A DNA stretch of 59,497 nucleotides, taken from positions 1 to 59,497 of the forward strand of contig NZ_JAFJSY010000061.1 of the NCBI RefSeq assembly GCF_019857225.1, read 5' to 3'. Shown piece by piece: positions 33,054-42,084 of this stretch (positions within the stretch are counted from its first letter, which is position 1; each line of letters opens with the position of its first letter). Position numbers and translations under genes: made by a program. The DNA is from Streptomyces plumbidurans. Its GTDB lineage: Bacteria; Actinomycetota; Actinomycetes; Streptomycetales; Streptomycetaceae. Below the pieces are notes generated by a model that saw only the letters and a list, made by a program, of their open reading frames with translations, was not told where the DNA came from and searched no databases.

Positions 33054-34106
33054 CTACAGGATGCGAGGGCAGAACTCGGCGTCGAGCAGCCGTGGTTCGA
33101 GGCTGGGATCTGCGATCGCGTCCGTGTTCACCCGGAAGGTGAGGACACGCCGGCCGTCCATGGTGGCTGCGGTGCGCACGTAGCTGCCGGTGATGCGCCC
33201 GTTGTGTCCCCACACCGTGACGCCGCACGGCAGCCTCACGGGAAACAGGCCCATGCCGTACGAGCCGTGTGCGGTGCGGGTGTCGAGCATCTCGCGCAGC
33301 CAGCGCGGGGGCAGCAGTTCGCCGTCGAGCAGGGCCGCGTAGAAGCGGTCCAGGTCGGCGAGCGTGGTCACCAGCTCACCCGCGGCGCCGGCCACCCGCG
33401 GGTCGAGCCGGGTGACGTCGGTCCCGTTCGCCGTGTAGGCGCGGCCGTGCGGGGAGGGCAGAGCGGTGCGGGAGCCAGGGAAGGAGGTGCCCGTCAGACC
33501 CAGTGGAGCGATGATGCGGTCTTCGGCCTCGGTGGCGTAGGAGTGCCCGGTGACCTGTCGGACGACCAGGCCGAGCAGGACGTAGTTGGTGTTCGAGTAG
33601 GAGTAGCGGCCGCGCAGGGCCGGGGGGTGGGTGAGTGCGATGTGTACGGCCTGAAGGGGGGTGAGAGGGACGGCGCCCTTGGTGTCCGCGGTGAAGTCGT
33701 ACAGACCGCTGGTGTGGGTGAGCAGGGAGCGCAGAGTCAGTGCACGGCCGTCGTTGCCCGCCCCGCGCACCAGGCCGGGCAGGTGCTGCTCGACGGTGTC
33801 GGACAGGGACAGCCGTTGCTGCGCGGCGAGTTGAAGGATCACCGTGGCGACGAACGTCTTGGTGATGCTGCCGGCACGGAAGTGGTCGGCGCGGGCGATG
33901 CCACGGCCCGCCCGGGCGTAGTGGCTGCCGTACCGCCCGCTCGCCAGGAGCGCCGCGGCGGGGGCTCCCCCCTGGGTGACCAGCAGCGGGAGGATCGCGT
34001 CCGTCGCCGGTGCCGTACCCGGACGGGGTGCCGGGGAGGCGCTCGGGGCCAGGGCGAGCAGCGCGAGGGACACAGGTACGGCGAGTAGTGTCCGAAGCGG
34101 TGCCAT
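33054..34106 (-). CDS. Secreted serine hydrolase, class C beta-lactamase/DD-peptidase fold
   Basis: A 350-residue exported protein with signal peptide LLAVPVSLALLALAPSASPA. The penicillin-binding fold shows the catalytic SxxK in FRAGSITKTFVA, the YxN motif in RYSYSNTNYVLLG and the third motif as HNG in VWGHNGRITGSY. This set is typical of D-alanyl-D-alanine carboxypeptidases and esterases of the Streptomyces R61 group; HxG replaces KTG. The substrate may be peptidoglycan stem peptides or other D-amino acid compounds. It is divergent from the kinase cluster with a 170-bp gap. Confidence 0.9.
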   Translation of the reverse strand: MAPLRTLLAVPVSLALLALAPSASPAPRPGTAPATDAILPLLVTQGGAPAAALLASGRYGSHYARAGRGIARADHFRAGSITKTFVATVILQLAAQQRLSLSDTVEQHLPGLVRGAGNDGRALTLRSLLTHTSGLYDFTADTKGAVPLTPLQAVHIALTHPPALRGRYSYSNTNYVLLGLVVRQVTGHSYATEAEDRIIAPLGLTGTSFPGSRTALPSPHGRAYTANGTDVTRLDPRVAGAAGELVTTLADLDRFYAALLDGELLPPRWLREMLDTRTAHGSYGMGLFPVRLPCGVTVWGHNGRITGSYVRTAATMDGRRVLTFRVNTDAIADPSLEPRLLDAEFCPRIL

Positions 34107-34276
34107 CGCGGGCCTCCCTTGTCACGGCCCATCATGCCGGGCGGCGAATTGCCCGGTTCAGGGGGGCCTCGGGGGCGCAAATACCCCGTACGGCACCAGG
34201 CGCACCCTGGGCGTCGGGCACTTGTCGAGTGAGAGACAATGGAGGCTCTGTCAGGGCGGGTTGTATGAGGGGACGC

Positions 34277-36532
34277 ATGTCGGAGGCGGAGCGGGCGGGG
34301 ACATCCCGTCAGGACACTCGTCAGGACAACCGGGAGCGTCTACTCGCCGGGCGGTACCGGCTGGGGAAGGTGCTCGGCCGCGGCGGCATGGGCACGGTGT
34401 GGCGGGCCGAGGACGAAACCCTGGGCCGGACGGTCGCGGTCAAGGAACTGCGGTTCCCGTCGAACATCGACGAGGACGAGAAGCGGCGGCTGATCACACG
34501 GACGCTGCGCGAGGCCAAGGCGATCGCGCGGATCCGCAACAACAGCGCGGTGACGGTCTTCGACGTGGTCGAGGAGGACGACCGGCCGTGGATCGTGATG
34601 GAGCTCGTCGAGGGCAAGTCGCTCGCCGAGGTCATCCGGGAGGACGGTCTGCTGGAGCCGAAGCGGGCCGCCGAGGTCGGCCTCGCGATCCTCGACGTGC
34701 TGCGCTCGGCGCATCGCGAGGGCATCCTGCACCGTGATGTGAAGCCCTCCAACGTCCTGCTGGAGTCGGAGACCGACCGGGTCGTGCTGACCGACTTCGG
34801 TATCGCCCAGGTCGAGGGCGACCCGTCCATCACCTCGACCGGCATGCTCGTCGGCGCCCCCTCCTACATCTCGCCCGAGCGGGCCCGCGGGCACAAGCCC
34901 GGCCCGGCGGCCGACCTGTGGTCGCTCGGCGGACTGCTGTACGCGGCGGTCGAGGGCGCCCCGCCCTACGACAAGGGCTCCGCCATAGCGACGCTGACCG
35001 CGGTGATGACCGAGCCGCTGGAGGAGCCGAAGAACGCGGGCCCGCTCAAGGACGTCATCTACGGCCTGCTGACCAAGGATCCGGCCAACCGGCTGGACGA
35101 CGCGGGTGCGCGGGCCATGCTCAACGCGGTGATCCACGCGCCCGAGCCGAAGGCGGCCGAACCGGAGCCGCCGCTCGACGCGACCAGGGTCGTGCCGCTG
35201 CCGGGGCAGCCCGAAGGACCAGGGGGCAGGCGGAGCCCCGGCGGTTCGGGTGGCTCGGGCGGTTCGGGTGGCAAGCGGGGCGAGGAAGCGGCGGAGAAGC
35301 TGCGCGGGGCGCTGCGTTCCATGCGCAAGGCTGCCGCGGCGGCGGGAGCGGCGGCCGGTACGGCGGCTGCGACGCGCGCCAAGTCCCTTGGTGGTGGGGC
35401 GGGTTCGGGAGCCGACGGCACCAAGTCCGCCCGGACGAGCGGGACGCCTGGTACGACCGGGGCGGCTGGTCCGGCCGGGGTGCCGGGTGCGGTTGGAGCT
35501 GCCGGAGCCGAGGCTCCCTCGGCCCCGGCGTCCCCCTCCAGGACGCCGTCGGTGCCGGCGCAGTCCGGCAAGGGAGCTGGCAAGGGCGCGGGCAAGGGCG
35601 CTTCGGGTGCCGCAGCCTCGACCGGGGCCTCGGCCTCGGCCGCTTCCGGCACGGCGGGAGGGGCGGGCTCGGCGGGTCCGGAGCGCGGGGCGTCGGGGGC
35701 CAACGCGCAGTCCGGCGGGCGGAGTTCGGGGTGGCCGGTCGTGCCGCCGCCGGATCTGCCGCCGCGGCCGGTGCCCAGGGCGCCGCTCACCGACGTGGTG
35801 CCGAAGCGGACGCTGGTGATCATCGCGGTGGTGGTCGTGCTCGCCGTGCTCGGAACCGTGCTGGCACTGACGCTCGGCGGTGACGACGACAAGGGCTCCG
35901 ACGGCGCGAAGAGCGGCGGCGGGAAGGTCGCCGCGAGCGCGTCCGCCAGTGCCGACACCAAGGAGGACACGGGCGGCGGGACCCGTAAGGGCGGGGACGC
36001 CTCGCAGTCCGACGAGGCATCGACGTCGAACAACACGCCCAGCAACGGGCCGACGGCGACCGGCGGGAGCGGGGCGGGCGACTCGTCCGGCGGCGGCAGC
36101 GCCGTGGCGTCGACGCACAAGGGGAGCCAGGGCTACTCGATCGGGCTGCCCAAGGGGTGGAAGTACCAGTCGACGGGCGCCGCGGGGGACCGGTTCACCG
36201 GACCCGACGGGCAGAAGCTGCTGATCGCCTGGACGTCCACGCCCAAGAGCGACCCGGTGGCGGACTGGAAGAACCAGGAGCGCTACATGGTGCGCTCGCA
36301 GTACCAGAAGATCCGCATAGAGAAGGTGGGCTTCCGCGGCTGGAACGCGGCCGACTGGGAATTCACCTACAGCGACGGCGGGACGAAGTACCGGACGATA
36401 GACCGGGGATTCGTTGTCAACGGGCATCTTGGATATGCGCTGATGTACACGGCGAAAGCCGCGAATTGGGACAGCGATCTGCGTAGGGACACCTGGAAAA
36501 CGCTCGCGAGGACGTTCGAACCCAAGTCGTGA
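34277..36532 (+). CDS. Membrane Ser/Thr protein kinase, cluster member 1
   Basis: First of six paralogous eukaryotic-type kinases. The 751-residue protein has a Gly-rich loop LGRGGMGTVW, catalytic Lys56, HRD at 152-154 (LHRDVKPSNVLLE), DFG from Asp173 and APSYISPERARG. A long low-complexity Gly/Ala/Ser/Pro linker (about residues 315-510) leads to one membrane helix (LVIIAVVVVLAVLGTVLALTL, about 513-533). The outer domain includes YSIGLPKGWKYQ, AADWEFTYSDGG and WKTLARTF. No PASTA repeats are present. The ATG at 34277 has GAGGGG 4 nt upstream; an in-frame ATG at 34265 is possible. From memory the cluster corresponds to SCO4775-SCO4779 of S. coelicolor, linked to spore-wall synthesis. Confidence 0.92.
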   Translation: MSEAERAGTSRQDTRQDNRERLLAGRYRLGKVLGRGGMGTVWRAEDETLGRTVAVKELRFPSNIDEDEKRRLITRTLREAKAIARIRNNSAVTVFDVVEEDDRPWIVMELVEGKSLAEVIREDGLLEPKRAAEVGLAILDVLRSAHREGILHRDVKPSNVLLESETDRVVLTDFGIAQVEGDPSITSTGMLVGAPSYISPERARGHKPGPAADLWSLGGLLYAAVEGAPPYDKGSAIATLTAVMTEPLEEPKNAGPLKDVIYGLLTKDPANRLDDAGARAMLNAVIHAPEPKAAEPEPPLDATRVVPLPGQPEGPGGRRSPGGSGGSGGSGGKRGEEAAEKLRGALRSMRKAAAAAGAAAGTAAATRAKSLGGGAGSGADGTKSARTSGTPGTTGAAGPAGVPGAVGAAGAEAPSAPASPSRTPSVPAQSGKGAGKGAGKGASGAAASTGASASAASGTAGGAGSAGPERGASGANAQSGGRSSGWPVVPPPDLPPRPVPRAPLTDVVPKRTLVIIAVVVVLAVLGTVLALTLGGDDDKGSDGAKSGGGKVAASASASADTKEDTGGGTRKGGDASQSDEASTSNNTPSNGPTATGGSGAGDSSGGGSAVASTHKGSQGYSIGLPKGWKYQSTGAAGDRFTGPDGQKLLIAWTSTPKSDPVADWKNQERYMVRSQYQKIRIEKVGFRGWNAADWEFTYSDGGTKYRTIDRGFVVNGHLGYALMYTAKAANWDSDLRRDTWKTLARTFEPKS

Positions 36533-36695
36533 TGTGACTGGTCCCGGGTTTCGGCCGTGAGATCCGGCATCCCGCTTTGCGGGTTGCCTCCGGCACGTAT
36601 CGTGAGTGCTTGCGGACCGTACGCATCCGGGTATGTGTTCGGAACGGAGCACAGGGCGAGCGGAATTGACCAGCCGGGCGGCCGGGGGAGGCAAC

Positions 36696-39608
36696 GTGGA
36701 CGACTATGCGGGCCGGGTGCTTGCCGACCGCTACCGCCTGCCGCTGCCGCCCGCCGACGAGTACGAACTGACCGACACCCGGGCCTTCGACACCTACAGC
36801 GGGCAGGAAGTCCTGGTCAGGCAGGTGCCGTTGCCCGAAGTCGTCGAGGCCGAGGTGCTCGACGCGGAGGGGCTGCCCGACGGTTTCACGGCGCGTGACC
36901 GGGGAGCCAGGTCCGGCACGCGCGCCGGGGCGCGAAGGCCCACCGATCCCGCCGTACTGCGCGCGGTGGAGGCCGCGCAGGCCGCGGCGCGCATCCCCGA
37001 CCACCCACGGCTCGACCAGGTCTTCGACGTGTTCGCCGAGGGCGGTTCGCTGTGGATCGTGAGCGAACTGGTGGAGGCACGGCCGCTGGCGGCGCTGCTC
37101 GCCGAGAAGCCGCTGACGCCGTACCGCGCCGCCGAGGTGGCCTCCGACGTCCTCATGGCCCTGCGCGTGCTGCACGCCCACGGCTGGGTGCACCGGAACA
37201 TCACGGCCCGCACGGTGCTCGTCTGCGACGACGGACGGGTGATGCTGACCGGCCTCGCGGTCGGCGCGGCGGAGGAGGCGCTGTGCGGTTACGACCCGGT
37301 GCCGGCTCCGGAGAGTGATGACGAGTACGGCCGGGACGGTGGGGGCGGTTTAGGAGCTGCAGGCGGGTCGCTCGACGGCGCGGGGTTGCCCGAGGGCCCT
37401 GGGCTGCCCGGTGCGCGGTCTGCTCAGAGCGCGCAGGGTTCGCAGAGTCCTCAGGGTGTTCACGGGGCTCACGTTGCTAAGAGCGGTCTTCTTGACGTCG
37501 ACGTCGATCCCGAGGCCGCTCGGCGGGCCGCCATCGGGGCTCGGGCCGCCGGAGGACTGCTGCCTGCCGGGACGGACGCGGCCCACGGCTCTGGGGCGTC
37601 AAGTGCCCGTGCGCCCAAGGCACTTGAGAGCGGCGGGGACATCCGGGCCGCGCGGGCGGGGGCGATCGCCGCGTACCGGGCGGGCGCGCGGGCCGCCGCC
37701 AGGGTGCAGGAGGCGCAGCAGAACGGGCGGGCGGCACTGCCCGGAGCGCTTCCCGGCGCCCGTTCCGCACCCGAGGACGGTTCCGGGGCGCAGCCCAACG
37801 GCGGGGCGCAGACGCAGACTTCGGGCGACGGTACGCAGCACGCCTCCACGACGCCCGGTCAGATAGCCGACCCGTACGGCGTGAATGCCACCCCTTGGCA
37901 CGGCGCCGCACCTCGGACCGGGGCCGGCGGGCCCCCGTCGACCGGCGCCAACGGAGCGTCCGGCCTCGCGGGAGGTCAGGGCGACCAGGGCGGTGAGGGC
38001 AGTCAGGCCGGTCAGGGCAGTCAGGGCGGGCGCACGGCGCTGCCTCCTGGCGGCACGGGCAACGGCGGCGGTGGCTACGGCGCCCCCTCGGCGCCCGGCG
38101 CCCCGGCCCCCGGCCTGAACACGGCGCCCCCCGCGGGAGTTCCGGCGCCCTCCCCCGGCAACCACACTCACGGCGGCCCCGCCCTGCCCGGGCCCGGCCC
38201 CGGTTCCGCCCCCGCACCCCTCCCGCCGGGCGCGACACCGCCCAGTCGCTGGGACGACCTCGTCGCCGGAACCCCCGGGACACCCGGAATTCCAGTCACC
38301 CCCGGCACCCCCGGCGTTCCCGGCGCCCCCACCCGCGGCCCCGCCACGCCGCTCGCCGCCGAGCGGGCGCGGCAGGCGCGGATGGCCGTCGTGGGGCCCG
38401 TGACGGAGCGGTGGGCGCCGGAGCAGGCCGGACCGGTGCACGAGAACTGGCAGTTGGCGCCGCCGATCGGACCTGCGACCGACCTGTGGGCGCTCGGCGC
38501 CCTGCTCTTCAGGGCCGTACAGGGACATGCGCCCTACCCGGAGGAGTCGACGGCCGAGCTGGTGCAGATGGTGTGTGCCGAGCCACCCGCCTTCGCCGAG
38601 GAGTGCGGGCCGCTGCGGCCGGTCGTGGAGTCCCTGCTGCGTCAGGACCCCACCGAGCGGCTGGACTTCGAGGAGCTGCGCGGCTGGCTGCGTTCGCTCG
38701 TGCGGTCCGCGCCCGAGCCCGATGCCGGTGCGCATGTCATAGCGGCACCGCCGGCCGACACCAGCCGGCTGCCGGTGGTGCGGCGGCGCGGCGAGCTGGT
38801 GCGCAGGCGGCGCGCCGGACTCCCCGCGACCAGCCCGCACGGACGGCACAAGCGGGCCAAGAAGGAGGCGAAGTCACCGCACAGACTCGGCCGCACCCTG
38901 CTGTTGCTGGTGCTGCTCCTGCTGGCCGCCGCGATCGCCTACGCCGTGCTCTTCATGCCGAAGTCCGGTGAGGACGGGGCGGCGGGCAGCGACCGTACCG
39001 GCAGCGCGGGCCAGGCGGGGCCGGTCCCCACGCAGTCGCACCGGGACGCGAGCAGCGCGCCGCGCCCCGACCAGACCTCGCCGAAGTCCGAGGACAGCCC
39101 GAGTTCCTCCAAGTCGGCCGGGGCGACGCAGAGTCAGACCACCGGGCCCGACGTCGCCGCCGGCTTCACCCTGCGCAAGGACCCGGAGGGCTTCGAGATC
39201 GCCGTGGCCAAGGGCTGGTCGCGTGCGGGCAAGAACGCGTGGAACCAAGTGGTCTACTCGCACGGCGACTTCGAGCTCGTCGTCGTGAAGGGACGCGACG
39301 GCGCGGTCACCTACGGCAGCGATCCGATGGCGTACCAGCGGGACACGGAGCACGAGTTGCAGCCGTACCGCAGCTCCAGCTGGGCCACGGCGACCGGGCT
39401 GCGCACCGTCACCGTGGGCACCCGAACCATGGCCGAGGGGCAGTTCACCTGGACCGACGACGGCGGACACGACCTGTATGTGCGCAACTTGGCGATGCTC
39501 ATCGACGGGCGGTACCACATCGTGCAGGTGCGCGGGCCGGAGTCGCAGCGCGACGAGGTGACGAAACTGTACGAGCAGGCGTCCAAGACGTATCAAGTGA
39601 CCGGCTGA
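36696..39608 (+). CDS. Pseudokinase with a large activation-segment insertion, cluster member 2
   Basis: A 970-residue kinase-like membrane protein without catalytic residues. The Gly loop is gone, and the VAIK Lys is Arg42 (VLVRQVPL). HRD is HRN (Asn168, GWVHRNITARTVLV) and DFG is lost (VMLTGLAVG). After this point a Pro/Gly/Gln-rich insertion of about 350 residues interrupts the kinase fold. The fold then resumes with ERWAPEQ, ATDLWALGALLFRAVQG and LLRQDPTERLDFEEL. A membrane helix (TLLLLVLLLLAAAIAYAVLF, about residue 735) and the cluster's shared outer domain (DPEGFEIAVAKGWSR; AEGQFTWTDDGGHDLY) follow. The GTG start has GGGGGAGG 4 nt upstream. It is probably an allosteric or scaffold partner of the neighbouring kinases. 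Confidence 0.88.
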   Translation: MDDYAGRVLADRYRLPLPPADEYELTDTRAFDTYSGQEVLVRQVPLPEVVEAEVLDAEGLPDGFTARDRGARSGTRAGARRPTDPAVLRAVEAAQAAARIPDHPRLDQVFDVFAEGGSLWIVSELVEARPLAALLAEKPLTPYRAAEVASDVLMALRVLHAHGWVHRNITARTVLVCDDGRVMLTGLAVGAAEEALCGYDPVPAPESDDEYGRDGGGGLGAAGGSLDGAGLPEGPGLPGARSAQSAQGSQSPQGVHGAHVAKSGLLDVDVDPEAARRAAIGARAAGGLLPAGTDAAHGSGASSARAPKALESGGDIRAARAGAIAAYRAGARAAARVQEAQQNGRAALPGALPGARSAPEDGSGAQPNGGAQTQTSGDGTQHASTTPGQIADPYGVNATPWHGAAPRTGAGGPPSTGANGASGLAGGQGDQGGEGSQAGQGSQGGRTALPPGGTGNGGGGYGAPSAPGAPAPGLNTAPPAGVPAPSPGNHTHGGPALPGPGPGSAPAPLPPGATPPSRWDDLVAGTPGTPGIPVTPGTPGVPGAPTRGPATPLAAERARQARMAVVGPVTERWAPEQAGPVHENWQLAPPIGPATDLWALGALLFRAVQGHAPYPEESTAELVQMVCAEPPAFAEECGPLRPVVESLLRQDPTERLDFEELRGWLRSLVRSAPEPDAGAHVIAAPPADTSRLPVVRRRGELVRRRRAGLPATSPHGRHKRAKKEAKSPHRLGRTLLLLVLLLLAAAIAYAVLFMPKSGEDGAAGSDRTGSAGQAGPVPTQSHRDASSAPRPDQTSPKSEDSPSSSKSAGATQSQTTGPDVAAGFTLRKDPEGFEIAVAKGWSRAGKNAWNQVVYSHGDFELVVVKGRDGAVTYGSDPMAYQRDTEHELQPYRSSSWATATGLRTVTVGTRTMAEGQFTWTDDGGHDLYVRNLAMLIDGRYHIVQVRGPESQRDEVTKLYEQASKTYQVTG

Positions 39609-39761
39609 AGCCATTTGTGACGGCTCGGTGAACGGCACAGATGGTTGCGCCATACGCAAAGAAGCGACAACCGTCACAGTGCGGTCTCCATGGCACCCCG
39701 CCGGTTCCCTGTTCGCGGGCTGGTCCTTAGTCTGACCCTGTCAAGAGCATTGCGGGGCAAC

Positions 39762-41417
39762 GTGAATCAGATGCAGGGCCAGCTTGTCGCGGGCCGCTAC
39801 CGGCTCGCCGACTCGATCGGCAGCGGCGGCATGGGCCGCGTGTGGCGGGCGCACGACGAGGTGCTGCACCGGGCCGTCGCGATCAAGGAGTTGACCGCCG
39901 CGCTCTATGTGTCCGAGAGCGACCAGGAGCGGTTGCTGGCGCGCACTCGGGCGGAGGCGCGCGCCGCCGCGCGCATCAACCACTCCGCGGTCGTCACCGT
40001 CCACGACGTGCTGGAGCACGACGGCCGTCCGTGGATCGTGATGGAGTTGGTCGAGGGGTTCTCCCTGGCCGACGCGGTCAAGGAGCGCGGGCGGGTCGAG
40101 ACGGCCGAGGCCGCGCGCATCGGACTGTGGGTGCTGCGGGCGCTGCGCGCCGCGCACGCCGCCGGTGTACTGCACCGCGATGTGAAGCCCGGCAACGTGC
40201 TCATCGGCCATGACGGGCGCGTGCTGCTCACCGACTTCGGCATCGCCCAGATCGAGGGCGACACGACCATCACCCGCACCGGCGAGGTGGTCGGCTCGGT
40301 CGACTATCTCGCCCCCGAGCGCGTGCGCGGCCACGACCCGGGCCCCGCCTCCGACCTGTGGGCGCTCGGCGCCACGCTCTACACCGCGGTGGAGGGCAGG
40401 TCGCCGTTCCGCCGCACCTCGCCCCTGTCGACGATGCAGGCGGTCGTCGAGGAGAACGCGGCCGAGCCGCAGTACGCGGGACCGCTCGGGCCCGTCATGG
40501 CCGCGCTGCTGCACAAGGATCCCGCGGCACGGCCGAGCGCGGTCGACGCCGAGCAGATGCTCGCCGAGGTGGCGGAGGGGCGGCGGGCGAACGCCGCGCA
40601 GGCGTATGTGCCCACGCAGCATGTGGCCGCCCCGTACGAGACGACCGCCCACACCGGGTTGCAGCAGGGCTCCTCGACGCCGTATCCACCGGTGACGGCG
40701 CCCACGCCGGTCGGACCGGCCGGGCTGCCCACAGGGCCCACGGGCCCCACGGGCCCCATGCCCGTGCCCAAGCGCCGCAGGCTGCGCACCGTCGCGCTCA
40801 CGCTCGTCCTGGCCGCGATCGTCGGCGCGGGCGCCGTGGTGGCGTGGCAGCAGTACGACAAGGGGCGACAGGGCGGCGACTCCTCCGCCTCACAGAGCCC
40901 GGGGCCGACGAGCACACCGACCAAAGGTTCCGACGGCACTGTTCCCGCCAACTGGGAGCGGCGCAACGACCCCGTGGGCTTCAGCATCTCCCTGCCCAAG
41001 GGGTGGAAGCGGTCCGTCTCCATCGACCAGGACGGCCTCAGGCAGGTCGACTACTCGCCCGACCACGGCAAGCATCTCGTGCGGGTCGCTGTCGACACCG
41101 CACCTGACTTCAGCACCTCGTACGAACACATGAGCGACCTGGAGCAACGGATCTCAGCGCGGCTTCAGGACTACAAGCGGTTGAGCCTCAAGGAGGAGCT
41201 TTTCCGCGACCTGCCGGGCTCCCGTTGGCAGTACACGTGGAACGCCCTGGCAAAGGACGGGCCGCACTACTTCCCGGGCCCCTACCGTGCGATCGACGTC
41301 GGATACGTGAACAGCGCCGGCACCGAGTACGCCATCTACGAGGCCTCGCCGAACGACGACTGGGCTGCCACCAGAAAGCAGTTCGACGTGATCCTGCGGG
41401 GCTTCCAGGAGGGCTGA
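39762..41417 (+). CDS. Membrane Ser/Thr protein kinase, cluster member 3
   Basis: A 551-residue active-type kinase: IGSGGMGRVW, Lys42 (VAIKELT), HRD at 138-140 (LHRDVKPGNVLIG), LTDFGIAQIEGD and VDYLAPERVRG. A short linker with Gly-Pro-Thr repeats (GPTGPTGPM) precedes the membrane helix (VALTLVLAAIVGAGAVVAW, about residues 343-361). The outer domain reads NDPVGFSISLPKGWKRSVSI, SRWQYTWNALAKDG and WAATRKQFDVILRGF, clearly homologous to that of member 1. The GTG start at 39762 gives VNQMQGQLVAGRYRL. An ATG at 39771 is an alternative. Confidence 0.93.
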   Translation: MNQMQGQLVAGRYRLADSIGSGGMGRVWRAHDEVLHRAVAIKELTAALYVSESDQERLLARTRAEARAAARINHSAVVTVHDVLEHDGRPWIVMELVEGFSLADAVKERGRVETAEAARIGLWVLRALRAAHAAGVLHRDVKPGNVLIGHDGRVLLTDFGIAQIEGDTTITRTGEVVGSVDYLAPERVRGHDPGPASDLWALGATLYTAVEGRSPFRRTSPLSTMQAVVEENAAEPQYAGPLGPVMAALLHKDPAARPSAVDAEQMLAEVAEGRRANAAQAYVPTQHVAAPYETTAHTGLQQGSSTPYPPVTAPTPVGPAGLPTGPTGPTGPMPVPKRRRLRTVALTLVLAAIVGAGAVVAWQQYDKGRQGGDSSASQSPGPTSTPTKGSDGTVPANWERRNDPVGFSISLPKGWKRSVSIDQDGLRQVDYSPDHGKHLVRVAVDTAPDFSTSYEHMSDLEQRISARLQDYKRLSLKEELFRDLPGSRWQYTWNALAKDGPHYFPGPYRAIDVGYVNSAGTEYAIYEASPNDDWAATRKQFDVILRGFQEG

Positions 41418-41444
41418 CCCGAGTCGGGTTGCCGTGCGGGGGGC

Positions 41445-41861
41445 TCAGGCGGCGTAGTCGGTGCAGTCACGGACTATCTTGCTCCCTTCGATAACGGCCA
41501 CCTGTGCGCCGATGTAGTCGAGACGATCGCCCGAGGGCGACGCGTAAGTGCTGAAGCTGTTGGTGGCCCCGAGTCCGTCGTACTCGGAATGCCAGGGCCA
41601 CTCCGTTACCCATCCGGTGGTGTCGTCTATGGAAACGAGGCGAATGGCCACGTGGTGACCATCGGCAGCGTTGTCCTTTACCCAACCGCTGATGTCCACA
41701 TGGTGGCTCGACCAGTTGGTGAACGTGAGACTGCCGGAGGCGCCGGTCACCGAGCACGCGGCAGCGCCACTCGCCGCGCTGGCATCGGTCAAGGTGGTCG
41801 TGGCGAATATCGCCGCCGCCGCGAAGCTTGTGACGCAAAGGCGCTTCAATGTGTTTCCCAT
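41445..41861 (-). CDS. Small secreted protein inserted in the kinase cluster
   Basis: A 138-residue protein with signal peptide (MGNTLKRLCVTSFAAAAIFA, cleavage probably after DASA). The mature part is rich in Ser, Trp and aromatic residues (SLTFTNWSSHHVDISGWVKD; WVTEWPWHSEYDGLGA). It has two cysteines (ACSV near the start, RDCTDY at the end) that could form a disulfide linking both termini. No family is recognised; a small beta-sandwich is plausible. It runs against the kinases and its 5' flank is far more AT-rich than the rest of the window, which suggests a recent insertion. Confidence 0.75.
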   Translation of the reverse strand: MGNTLKRLCVTSFAAAAIFATTTLTDASAASGAAACSVTGASGSLTFTNWSSHHVDISGWVKDNAADGHHVAIRLVSIDDTTGWVTEWPWHSEYDGLGATNSFSTYASPSGDRLDYIGAQVAVIEGSKIVRDCTDYAA

Positions 41862-42084
41862 AAGAGAAAAGTAAGGTTTTCATGATCCATGCAACAGCAT
41901 GATTTTCGGCCGAACCGTTTAGTTTCTACATGGTGTATATATCTCGATTATTCATCCTGCTTTGCATCTACTTGAAACCGGTCGTGGCCGAAAATGATCG
42001 CCGAGAGTCCACCTTCGGTACTCCCGAGGCGGCCGGATACTTGGCCGGTCGGTGCTCCGGAGGGCGTCCGTCCGGTGGTGCATG
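41862..42084. other. AT-rich promoter region upstream of the secreted-protein gene
   Basis: This 223-bp gap includes an AT-rich run (gtttctacatggtgtatata, tctcgattattcatcctgct) unlike neighbouring DNA. It also has an inverted repeat around 41882-41902 (atgatccatgcaacagcatgat). It presumably carries the promoter of the secreted protein on the minus strand and that of kinase 4 on the plus strand. Confidence 0.45.

Noticed and set aside
36696..39608. Splitting of the pseudokinase into two genes by frameshift
   Set aside because: The frame is continuous through the low-complexity insertion with consistent GC3, and the C-lobe resumes in frame, so one protein is more likely.
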